From Methylorubrum aminovorans (GTDB taxonomy: Bacteria; Pseudomonadota; Alphaproteobacteria; Rhizobiales; Beijerinckiaceae): 64,000 nucleotides of DNA. A model generated the notes under the pieces. The model saw only the letters and a list, made by a program, of their open reading frames with translations, did not search any database and was not told the DNA's origin. The stretch covers positions 23,813 to 87,812 of the forward strand of contig NZ_BPRC01000019.1 in the NCBI RefSeq assembly GCF_022179725.1, in the 5' to 3' direction. Of this stretch, positions 32,017 through 39,534 are shown in pieces. Each line of letters begins with the position of its first letter. Within the stretch, counting starts at the first letter, position 1. Made by a program: the position numbers and the translations under genes.

Positions 32017-34680
32017 GTGATGGACCAGATCGATGAGCGGGCCGGTGCGGCGGCCTCCGAAGCGGATGACGGCGCCGAGGGCGCGACCCTGCTTCTGTCG
32101 GCCCCCGCCCGCTATGCCGGGGGCGCCGGGCCGGGGGGAGGCGACGGGCTCCACCGGATCGCCCCCAACAACCGCTTCTCGCGGGTGGGATTGAGTTTTT
32201 CCGATCTCTCCCCCGGCACCTGGGCCTGCCTGCAATTCGGTCTCGCCTTCGAGAACGGCGAGGCGGCGGCTTTTGCCGTCGATGCCGTCGCCGCCGGCTT
32301 CGATTTCCTGGCAGCGGACGGTTCCAGCCTCGACCTCGACCACGTTCCGGGTCTCGCCCGCAGCCTGCTCGACCCGCAGGTCGCCTGGATCCCGGGACCG
32401 GCGCTCGTCGAGGCCAGACCGTTCCGCATCGCCTTCCGCGTGCCCGATCAGGCGAGCGGCGTCAGCGTCACCCTGCGTTCCTGGAAGAACAGCCGCGACG
32501 TCGTCCTCGCCGAACCGGTGCTGCGTCCCGGTCCGCCCGATCAGGGGCCGGGACCGCGTCAGCGCCCGCTGGCCGGCGACGGGATGAAGCTGTCCTACGC
32601 CCTGGCCGAGGAGATCGCCCTGGTGCTGCGCGGGCAGATCTACGCCGCACGCGCCGACGAGCATGCCGCCCGCGTGCGGCTCCTCTACCGGGACCGGGCG
32701 GGCACGGAGATCACGCCGCCCTATGCCGACGCGATCTCCGTGCCGGGGCTCGGTGCGGTCATCAATCTCTCGGCCCAGCCGCAGGCCCGCCGCTTCACCC
32801 TGGCCCTGCGCCCGCCGCCCGGTGCCGTCGCGGTCGAGCTGGATTTCGGCGTCTGGGAAGACGCACCGGACGCGGCCGATGTCGAGTTGATCGGCCTGCT
32901 CGAACTGGCGCTCGAGGACGCGTTTCGCCTCGAGAGCCTGTGCGACGACGACCTTCTCGACGCGCCGGCCTTCCTCGCCCGCCTCGCCGACCGGCTCGGC
33001 CTGCCCGAGGGGGTGCCCGCCGCGTGGCTGGCGGGGTCCGGGGCCGAGGCTGCGCCGATCCTCGCCCGAGCCCGCGCGCTGCGCGACGGACCGGACCGGA
33101 GCGTACGCCTTGAGGGCGACGGGGTGATCCTGAGCCTTGCCGGCCTGCCCGACTGGACTTTGCCCGCGGCCCCGGATTGGAGCGAGGACCCGTTCCGCTC
33201 GGTGGCGTGGCGCCTCGCTTACCAATCTCTAGCTTGGCTGCTGCCGCTCGCCGCGCTTGCCGGAGGCGGGCTGCGCGCCCGCAGTCTCGCCGCCGCTTGG
33301 TCGCGCGCCAATCCCTGGGGTCAGCCGGCGGACGGGTTGAGCCTGCACCCGGCAGCGCTCGCGCCCCGCGGCGGCGTGCTCGCGCGCCTGATCGCGAAGG
33401 GGGACGAGCCCGCCCGCGCCGAGATTGCGGCGGAGGCCGCGCGGCATGGCTTCGCGCTGGCCGAGATCGTTGGGCAGAACACCCTGGCCCGTGCCCTGCA
33501 CGGTCTTCAGGCGGCGGCTGCCCTTCTCGCGCTCGGCCGGGCGCTCCCCGGTTTCGCCTTCGCCGCGCATTGGGACACGCTCGCCCGCGACAGCCTCACC
33601 CACGGCTTCGATGCGCTCCTTCCCGAGGACGGGTCCTTCGCCGAAGCCTCACCGGTGCGGCGCCTCGACCTTCTGAGCCACGGGCAGGCGATCGCCGCGG
33701 CGCTGGGCGAGACCGAGCCCGGCCCGACGATCCGCCGCCGCGTCGAGGCGGCGCTCCCTGGGTTGGCCGGGCTGCTCGATCCGGGCAGGCGGCTGCCGCC
33801 CTTCGGCGACGCACCCGCCGGCCTCGACCATGCCGCCTGGATCGCCCGGCTGACAGCGCAGGACCGCGATCTCGTGGCGGAGCGCGACGCGGCCCCGGTT
33901 CCGCAGGGCCGCACCGCCGGTATGCTCGCCTTGCGCCACGACGGGCCGGAGCGCGGCTGGGGCCATTTCGCCCTCACTTACGCGGCGCAATCGCCGCACG
34001 GGCACCGCGACTGCACCTCCTTCACCTTCGCCACCGGGGCGCGGCGCTGGATCGTGGAGGGCGGGGGCGCCGAGGGCGTCGAGGTCGGCCCGGCGCGCCA
34101 CCACCTGCTCTCGGCCCGCGCCCACAACGTCGCCGTTCCGGATGGGTGCGAGACGGTGGCCGGTTCAGGCGTTCTGACGGAGCCTCTGGCGCTCGACGGG
34201 GCAGAAGCCCTGCGGCTCGCCACCACGGTGCACGGGCCCGATTACGCCCATGCCCGTCTCTTCGTCGTGCTCGACGACCTGAGCGGGATGGCGGTGATCG
34301 ACCGCTTCGCGCGGCCCGGCCGGCCCCTCTCGTTCGAGGGCCGGTTGCATCTTGCCCCCGACACGCTCGTCGCCCTCGCGGGCCCTCGCCGAGCGCTGGC
34401 ACAAGGGGAGGAGCGGCGCCTCGACATTTTCGCCGTGCCGCTGAAGGGCCAGCCGGCGGGGATGGAGGCCGCCATCGGCCGGAACGACCGGCCTGGCGCG
34501 ATGCAGGGCTTTTGCGCGACGGGAACGGGCGGGCTGAGGCCGGCGCCGGTGCTGCGCTACGCTTTCACCGGCCGCGACACCGTCTGCGGCGGTGTCGTCC
34601 TCGCCGCGGATGCGGTGGCGGAGCAGCGGCTCGTGCGGCTGCTCGCCGAGGATGCGGTCAGACGACTGGTGGAAATATGA
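32017..34680 (+). CDS. Large heparinase II/III-family protein
   Basis: 887 residues. The C-terminal third has the heparinase II/III beta-sandwich pattern: H661-G-H663 in SPHGHRDCTSFTFATGARRW, IVEGGG, then LLSARAHNVAVPDGCETV. The preceding helical part (WRLAYQSLAWLLPLAALAGG; GQNTLARALHGLQAAAALLA) fits the alpha/alpha toroid of these polysaccharide lyases. Residues ~40-310 appear to be two related all-beta modules, each ending in a Trp-containing strand (RSWKNSRDVVLAEPVL; FGVWEDAPDAADVELIG). No signal peptide is seen. Such proteins often serve cell-surface polysaccharide loci; here the neighbours are flagellar genes. Starts GTG 32017 or ATG 32020. Substrate unknown. Confidence 0.75.
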   Translation: MMDQIDERAGAAASEADDGAEGATLLLSAPARYAGGAGPGGGDGLHRIAPNNRFSRVGLSFSDLSPGTWACLQFGLAFENGEAAAFAVDAVAAGFDFLAADGSSLDLDHVPGLARSLLDPQVAWIPGPALVEARPFRIAFRVPDQASGVSVTLRSWKNSRDVVLAEPVLRPGPPDQGPGPRQRPLAGDGMKLSYALAEEIALVLRGQIYAARADEHAARVRLLYRDRAGTEITPPYADAISVPGLGAVINLSAQPQARRFTLALRPPPGAVAVELDFGVWEDAPDAADVELIGLLELALEDAFRLESLCDDDLLDAPAFLARLADRLGLPEGVPAAWLAGSGAEAAPILARARALRDGPDRSVRLEGDGVILSLAGLPDWTLPAAPDWSEDPFRSVAWRLAYQSLAWLLPLAALAGGGLRARSLAAAWSRANPWGQPADGLSLHPAALAPRGGVLARLIAKGDEPARAEIAAEAARHGFALAEIVGQNTLARALHGLQAAAALLALGRALPGFAFAAHWDTLARDSLTHGFDALLPEDGSFAEASPVRRLDLLSHGQAIAAALGETEPGPTIRRRVEAALPGLAGLLDPGRRLPPFGDAPAGLDHAAWIARLTAQDRDLVAERDAAPVPQGRTAGMLALRHDGPERGWGHFALTYAAQSPHGHRDCTSFTFATGARRWIVEGGGAEGVEVGPARHHLLSARAHNVAVPDGCETVAGSGVLTEPLALDGAEALRLATTVHGPDYAHARLFVVLDDLSGMAVIDRFARPGRPLSFEGRLHLAPDTLVALAGPRRALAQGEERRLDIFAVPLKGQPAGMEAAIGRNDRPGAMQGFCATGTGGLRPAPVLRYAFTGRDTVCGGVVLAADAVAEQRLVRLLAEDAVRRLVEI

Positions 34681-34702
34681 GTGCCGGCTGATGAGCCGGC
34701 AC
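34681..34702. terminator. Hairpin after the heparinase-like gene
   Basis: Begins directly after the TGA of the 887-residue gene. Perfect 9-bp stem GTGCCGGCT / AGCCGGCAC with a GATG loop. It lies between two convergent genes (stop of the leftward gene at 34712), so it can act on both strands. No poly-T. Confidence 0.6.
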
Positions 34703-34711
34703 GAAGGAGGT

Positions 34712-35086
34712 TCAGAACCCCACGCTGATGACGGCGACCGCGCGGTCAATCGACAGGTAGAACACGCCGAAGGCCACCATCGCCGCGGCGGCGAATTCAA
34801 GCGTCTGGTTCGGCAAGGTCTGGAAGCGGCGCATGGTCTCGCGGCCGAAATAGGCCGAGGCCCAGGCCAGCGTCAGCACGGCCGGCATCACGAACAGGTA
34901 GGAGAGCGTGCTCTCGATCCGCACCGGGTCGGTCGGGTCGATCAGCGCGCGGATGTTGCGAACCCACGGCGCCGAGGCGGCCGCGTAGAACGTCGTCAGC
35001 CACGCGAGGCTGACCGCCACGCCGAGGTGGAAGGTGAACAGGCGATGCAGGCGCGAGAATTCGTCGCGCGCGTCGTCGAGCGTCAT
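34712..35086 (-). CDS. Small inner-membrane protein, unknown
   Basis: 124 residues with three hydrophobic helices (FHLGVAVSLAWLTTFYAAAS, LSYLFVMPAVLTLAWASAYF, TLEFAAAAMVAFGVFYLSID). The soluble N-terminus is DDARDEFSRLHRLF. ATG 35086 is chosen; the frame continues to 35158 but the extra residues are basic and poor. Lies downstream of carA, 130 bp after its stop. No family recognised. Confidence 0.65.
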   Translation of the reverse strand: MTLDDARDEFSRLHRLFTFHLGVAVSLAWLTTFYAAASAPWVRNIRALIDPTDPVRIESTLSYLFVMPAVLTLAWASAYFGRETMRRFQTLPNQTLEFAAAAMVAFGVFYLSIDRAVAVISVGF

Positions 35087-35216
35087 CCGGCAAGCCCCCA
35101 ATCGTACCGGCCGCTGATTCTTGTCCGATCCGGCCATGAATCGGGAGATGCGGGGCAAGATGGGGTTTTTTGTGACGAGGCCGGGAACGGCGGCGCTGGG
35201 CCGCCGTTATAGCCAG

Positions 35217-36467
35217 TTACGCCGCGGTCTGGGGCCGGTTCTCGCGCATCAGCTTCACGAAGCGCTCGAACAGGTAATGGCTGTCGCGCGGACCCGGAGA
35301 GGCCTCCGGGTGGTGCTGCACCGAGAAGGCCGGGCGGTCGGTGAGCGAAAGCCCGCAATTCGAGCCGTCGAACAGCGAGACGTGAGTCTCGACCGCCGTC
35401 TCGGGCAGGCTTTTCGGATCCACCGCGAAGCCGTGGTTCATCGAGACGATCTCGACCTTGCCGGTGGTGTGATCCTTCACCGGGTGGTTCGCGCCGTGAT
35501 GGCCCTGGCCCATCTTCACCGTGCGCCCGCCAAGCGCGAGGCCCATGAGCTGGTGGCCGAGGCAGATGCCGAAGGTCGGCACCCGCTCGTCGAGCAGCTT
35601 GCGGATCACCGGCACGGCGTATTCGCCGGTGGCGGCCGGGTCGCCGGGGCCGTTGGAGAGGAACACGCCATCGGGCTTCAGGGCCAGGATGTCCTCGGCC
35701 TTGGTGGTGGCCGGCACCACGGTGACGTCGCAGCCGGCTTCCGCCAGCAGGCGCAGGATGTTGCGCTTCACCCCGTAATCGATGGCCACGACCTTGAGGC
35801 CCTGGCCCGGCGCCCGCGAGCCGTAGCCGCCCTTCACCGCCCAGACCGTCTCGGTCCAGGCCGTGGTCTCGCGGGAGGTCACCGGCGGCACGAGGTCGAG
35901 GCCTTCCATCGGCGCGAGCGCGGCCGCGCGACGTTGAAGCGCCTCGCGGTCGAACTGTCCGTCGGGATCGTTGGCAATGACGGCGTTGGGCATGCCGCGG
36001 TCGCGGATCAGCGCGGTCAGCGCGCGGGTGTCGATGCCGGTGATGCCGACGATGCCGCGGGCCTTGAGCCAGCCGTCGAGATGCGAGGAGGAGCGCCAGT
36101 TCGAAGGCTTGGTCACCGCCGAGGCGATCACCGCGCCGCGCACGCCGGAGGCCGGCGCCGCTTCGAGACTCTCGAGATCCTCGTCGTTGGTGCCGACATT
36201 GCCGATATGCGGGAAGGTGAAGGTGACGATCTGCCCGGCATAAGAGGGGTCGGTCAGGATCTCCTGATAGCCCGTCATCGCCGTGTTGAAGCAGACCTCG
36301 CCGTCGGCGACCCCGGTCTGGCCGATGCCGAAGCCTTCGAGCACGGTGCCGTCGGCCAGCACGAGCAGGGCCGTCACCAGCGGCTCGCTCCAGGGCTCGG
36401 GGGCCTTGGGCGCCGGGTTCGTGCGCGCGGGATCGGCGCGCAGGGTCGCGGGTTCGTCTTGCAGCAT
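35217..36467 (-). CDS. carA: Carbamoyl-phosphate synthase small subunit
   Basis: Glutamine amidotransferase subunit supplying ammonia to CarB for arginine and pyrimidine synthesis. The class I amidotransferase triad is present: the Cys in FGICLGHQLMGLALGG, and the His/Glu in VQHHPEASPGP. N-terminal CarA blocks LLVLADGTVLEGFGIGQ and CFNTAMTGYQEILTDPSYAG are clear. ATG 36467 gives 416 residues, including about 35 more at the N-terminus than E. coli CarA. It is divergent from the yqeY gene; carB is not adjacent. Confidence 0.97.
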   Translation of the reverse strand: MLQDEPATLRADPARTNPAPKAPEPWSEPLVTALLVLADGTVLEGFGIGQTGVADGEVCFNTAMTGYQEILTDPSYAGQIVTFTFPHIGNVGTNDEDLESLEAAPASGVRGAVIASAVTKPSNWRSSSHLDGWLKARGIVGITGIDTRALTALIRDRGMPNAVIANDPDGQFDREALQRRAAALAPMEGLDLVPPVTSRETTAWTETVWAVKGGYGSRAPGQGLKVVAIDYGVKRNILRLLAEAGCDVTVVPATTKAEDILALKPDGVFLSNGPGDPAATGEYAVPVIRKLLDERVPTFGICLGHQLMGLALGGRTVKMGQGHHGANHPVKDHTTGKVEIVSMNHGFAVDPKSLPETAVETHVSLFDGSNCGLSLTDRPAFSVQHHPEASPGPRDSHYLFERFVKLMRENRPQTAA

Positions 36468-36655
36468 GGGTCCGATCCGGCTTATGTCCGCCGCCTCGCG
36501 CGGCCGCATACTGGGCCGCGGGGCAAGGCGATATCTCGCGGGGCTCATAGCGAGCCGGCCGCGCCCGGGTCAATCTGGGCGCGGAGGCAGCCCTGCGCAA
36601 GGCCCTGGACAAGCAGGGCAGCCGCGCCGAATCATCTGACTGGAGCTCGATCACC

Positions 36656-37114
36656 ATGCTGCGCGCGCGCATCACCGCCGAGATGAAGGAAGCCATGAAG
36701 GCCGGCGAGAAGCAGAAGCTCTCGACCGTGCGCATGATCCAGGCGGCGCTCAAGGACCGCGACATCGCCGCGCGCGGCGAGGGCAGGGGCGAGACGAGCG
36801 AGGAGGAGATCCTCGCGCTGCTGCAGAAGATGATCAAGCAGCGCCAGGAGGCTGCGGGCGTCTACGAGCAGGGCGGCCGCCCCGAACTCGCCGAGAGCGA
36901 GCGCGCCGAGGCCGAGATCATCCAGACATTCCTGCCGCAGCAGCTCGACGAGGCCGAAATGCGCACGGCCATCGCCGACGCCATCGCCAAGACCGGTGCC
37001 GAGAGCCCGAAGGACATGGGCAAGGTGATCGGCGCGCTGAAGGGCAAGTATACCGGCCGCATGGATTTCGGCCGCGCGAGCGCGCTGGTGAAGGACGCGT
37101 TGGCAGCAAAATAG
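36656..37114 (+). CDS. GatB/YqeY domain protein
   Basis: 152 residues, a stand-alone GatB_Yqey domain, related to the tail domain of the amidotransferase GatB that contacts tRNA. Typical blocks: MKAGEKQKLSTVRMIQAALK, EILALLQKMIKQRQEAAGVY, and GKVIGALKGKYTGRMDFGRA. The exact role is unknown in the family. The carA-yqeY-dnaG-rpoD neighbourhood is conserved in alphaproteobacteria. Confidence 0.92.
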   Translation: MLRARITAEMKEAMKAGEKQKLSTVRMIQAALKDRDIAARGEGRGETSEEEILALLQKMIKQRQEAAGVYEQGGRPELAESERAEAEIIQTFLPQQLDEAEMRTAIADAIAKTGAESPKDMGKVIGALKGKYTGRMDFGRASALVKDALAAK

Positions 37115-37121
37115 GCGATCG

Positions 37122-37215
37122 CTCCGTCATCACGAGGCGGAGCCGAAGTGATCCAGGGCGCGCCTCTTCAGGATAGGTCGCGCTGCTGGATCGCTTCGCT
37201 GACACTCGCGATGAC
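37122..37215. repeat. Long imperfect palindrome, REP/MITE-like intergenic element
   Basis: Left arm 37122-37154 (CCGTCATCACGAG ... CCGAAGTGATCCAG) pairs with right arm 37184-37215 (CTGGATCGCTTCG ... CTCGCGATGACGG). The GTCATnnCGAG...GAAGnGATCCAG pattern is the one seen in dispersed intergenic palindromes of Bradyrhizobium, Methylobacterium and relatives. It fills the gap between two convergent genes. Confidence 0.7.
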
Positions 37216-37233
37216 GGTGGAGCTGAACCTCTC

Positions 37234-38400
37234 TCACGCCGGCCCCGCGTCGATCCGCATGCGGAAGATCGCGAAGGGCGGCTCCTGCCGGTCGATGCCG
37301 CCATTGTGCTCCGGACGGCGGTTGGCCTGGGCGGACGACAGGTAGAGCCAGCCGTCGCCGGTGATCCAGAAGGTATCGGGCCAGATCAGCCGCGGATCCG
37401 TGGCGAGGACCTCGATCCGGCCATCCGGGTCGCGGCGGCCGATCCCGTTGAATTCCTGCAGGCTGAGATAGATCCGGTCGCGGGAATCGGCGATGAGCCC
37501 GCCGGTCAGGCCCTTCTCACCGAGATCCACCACCGTTGCCGCCACCGCGGCGTCGTCCTTGTCGGCGTCGAGCAGGGCGGCCGTCTCGACCGCGTAGAGG
37601 CGCCGGCTCATCAGCGGCGTGTAGTACAGCCGCGCACCGTCGGGGCTCAGCGCGATGCCGTTGGCGCCGCCCTTGATCGGGCTCGCCGTGCCGTCGGCCT
37701 CGCGCTTCAGCAGCACCCGGCCCTCGACGATCTTCAGGATGCCGTCGACGGACCGCGTGCTGGCATGCCCCGCGAGCCGCCGCACGGCGCGACCGCTCGC
37801 GAGATCGACGGCAATCAGCGCGCCCTCGCCGGTCTGGCCCTGGTCGGTGATGTAGGCTGCCTCGCGCCCCGGCCGCACATCGACCCGCAGATCGTTGAGC
37901 GAGGAGGTTTTCGTCACGACCGATTGCAGCGGGATCGTGCGCACGATCACGTTCGTCGCCGGATCGATGCAGACGAGCTTGGCCGCGCCCGGCACCGGTT
38001 CGCCGGAGGAGGCCATCAGCCCGGCATCGAGCAGCCAGAGGCGGTTTGTCCGGTCGAACACGCCGTTGGGGACGTGGAACAGTGTCTCGGCGGGCCGCGC
38101 CGGATCGGGTCGGTTCGCCGCTTCGCTCGGATAGGGCTCGACCCGCCCATCCGGAAACACCTCGCTGGCGGTGAACACCGTCTTCTCGTCGAAGCGCGGC
38201 ATGAACAGGAACATCCGGCCCTCAGGGGAGAGCGTCAGCCCGGTCGGCGTCGTCGGCGCCCGCGCGGCGACGACGAGGTCCAGGGCGCCGAATGAACCGG
38301 TCGCCGGTTGCGCCAGACCCGAGCGCACCGCCATGGCCGGCGCGAAGGTGGCAGCGGCGGTGCCGGTCAGCAGCGTTCGGCGCGCGAGTCGAATCGTCAA
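37234..38400 (-). CDS. Exported major-royal-jelly/Yellow-family beta-propeller protein
   Basis: 388 residues from a TTG start, chosen because AAGGAG lies six bases upstream and the signal peptide becomes N-terminal: TIRLARRTLLTGTAAATFAP, with an Arg-Arg pair compatible with Tat export. The body matches the MRJP/Yellow family: FHVPNGVFDRTNRLWLLDAG, SSLNDLRVDVRPGREAAYIT, GANGIALSPDGARLYYTPLM. These are six-bladed propellers of uncertain chemistry in bacteria. It follows the SMP-30-like gene by 11 bp, so the two are co-transcribed. Confidence 0.82.
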   Translation of the reverse strand: MTIRLARRTLLTGTAAATFAPAMAVRSGLAQPATGSFGALDLVVAARAPTTPTGLTLSPEGRMFLFMPRFDEKTVFTASEVFPDGRVEPYPSEAANRPDPARPAETLFHVPNGVFDRTNRLWLLDAGLMASSGEPVPGAAKLVCIDPATNVIVRTIPLQSVVTKTSSLNDLRVDVRPGREAAYITDQGQTGEGALIAVDLASGRAVRRLAGHASTRSVDGILKIVEGRVLLKREADGTASPIKGGANGIALSPDGARLYYTPLMSRRLYAVETAALLDADKDDAAVAATVVDLGEKGLTGGLIADSRDRIYLSLQEFNGIGRRDPDGRIEVLATDPRLIWPDTFWITGDGWLYLSSAQANRRPEHNGGIDRQEPPFAIFRMRIDAGPA

Positions 38401-38411
38401 GGCCGTCTCCT

Positions 38412-39389
38412 TCAGGTGCGGACCGCTGCGCCGCGAACCTTGGTCTCGACCGCGAGCAACCGCCTGCCGGCGCAGAGGAACAGCCGACGCCCGTCCGGCC
38501 CTCCGAAGGCGATGTTGGCGCAAGGGCCCTCGGTCGGGATGTGTCCGAGCGGGCGGCCAGCGGCCGACCAGATCCGCACGCCGTCGCCGGTGCCGGCATA
38601 GACCCGTCCGTCGGTATCGACCTTCACCCCGTCCGGGACGCCCTTCGCCACGCGGGCGAAGACGCGCTCATTGGAGAGCCGACCGTCGGCGACATCGAAG
38701 GCGCGGATCTCGCTCGGCGCCTTCTCTCCGCCCGCCGCGCCCGATTCACAGACGTAGAGGACCCGCTCGTCGGGCGATAAGGCGAGGCCGTTGGGCTGCA
38801 CGAAGTTCGAGGTTGCGACCGAGAGGGTTCCATCGGGGGCGAGGCGGAAGACGTTGCGCCCCTTCTGCTCGGAGGCGCGCGGCGTGCCCTCTTCGGCCTG
38901 CGTGATCCCGAATGTCGGATCGGTGAACCAGATCGTGCCGTCGCGCGCCACGACCGCGTCGTTGGGAGAGTTGAGCCGGCCTCCGTCGAAGCGCTCGGCC
39001 AGGACGGTGATGGCGCCGTCGCGCTCGCGCCGCACCACCCGCGAGGTGCGGTGCTCGCAGGTGATCAGCCGCCCCTGCCCATCGACGGCGTTGCCGTTGG
39101 CGTTGTTGGAAGGATCGCGAAACACCTCCACGCCGCCTCCCTCGCGGATCAGCATCATCCGGTTGCGCCGCACGTCGCTGAAGACGAGGCCGCCGAGTGC
39201 GGGCGCCCAGACCGGCCCCTCGCACCATTCGCCGTCGTCGTAGAGGGTTTCGACCCTTGCCGCGGGATCGAGCACCGCGGACATCTCATCGGCGGCCCGG
39301 GCCTTCGGAAGGCATGCCCCGAGCAGGGCGAGACCGAGGAGGGGACGGCGGGCGATGCCGCGGCGGGGGGCAGGCGAGGCGTTCGTCAT
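38412..39389 (-). CDS. Exported SMP-30/gluconolactonase-family protein
   Basis: 325 residues from ATG 39389. N-terminal signal with ARRPLLGLALLGACLPKARA; the Cys in LLGAC could be a lipobox. The propeller has the SMP-30 metal and catalytic blocks: WCEGPVW (Glu ligand), LNSPNDAVVARDGTIWFTDP (Asn), FVQPNGLALSPDERVLYVCE, and GVPDGVKVD (Asp). Family members hydrolyse sugar or other lactones with a divalent metal. It lies upstream of the MRJP-like gene in the same operon and diverges from dnaG. Confidence 0.87.
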   Translation of the reverse strand: MTNASPAPRRGIARRPLLGLALLGACLPKARAADEMSAVLDPAARVETLYDDGEWCEGPVWAPALGGLVFSDVRRNRMMLIREGGGVEVFRDPSNNANGNAVDGQGRLITCEHRTSRVVRRERDGAITVLAERFDGGRLNSPNDAVVARDGTIWFTDPTFGITQAEEGTPRASEQKGRNVFRLAPDGTLSVATSNFVQPNGLALSPDERVLYVCESGAAGGEKAPSEIRAFDVADGRLSNERVFARVAKGVPDGVKVDTDGRVYAGTGDGVRIWSAAGRPLGHIPTEGPCANIAFGGPDGRRLFLCAGRRLLAVETKVRGAAVRT

Positions 39390-39534
39390 CGCGCCGCCAA
39401 CGCATTGCTCCGGTGAAAGCTCCGCGCGGGACGCCTTAAGACTCCGGCAGGGCGGCCGCGCTACACTCTGCGGCCGAGGCCGGTCCTCGTCGTTCAAGTG
39501 ATCCGTCACCCGATCCGCTTCCGGCAGAGCCCCC

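Noticed and set aside
34712..34800. Possible frameshifted pseudogene at the end of the small membrane-protein gene
   Set aside because: The frame is intact with a proper stop and three clean membrane helices; no sign of disruption.
35121..36686. 521-codon rightward ORF over carA
   Set aside because: Antisense shadow of carA; no family match.
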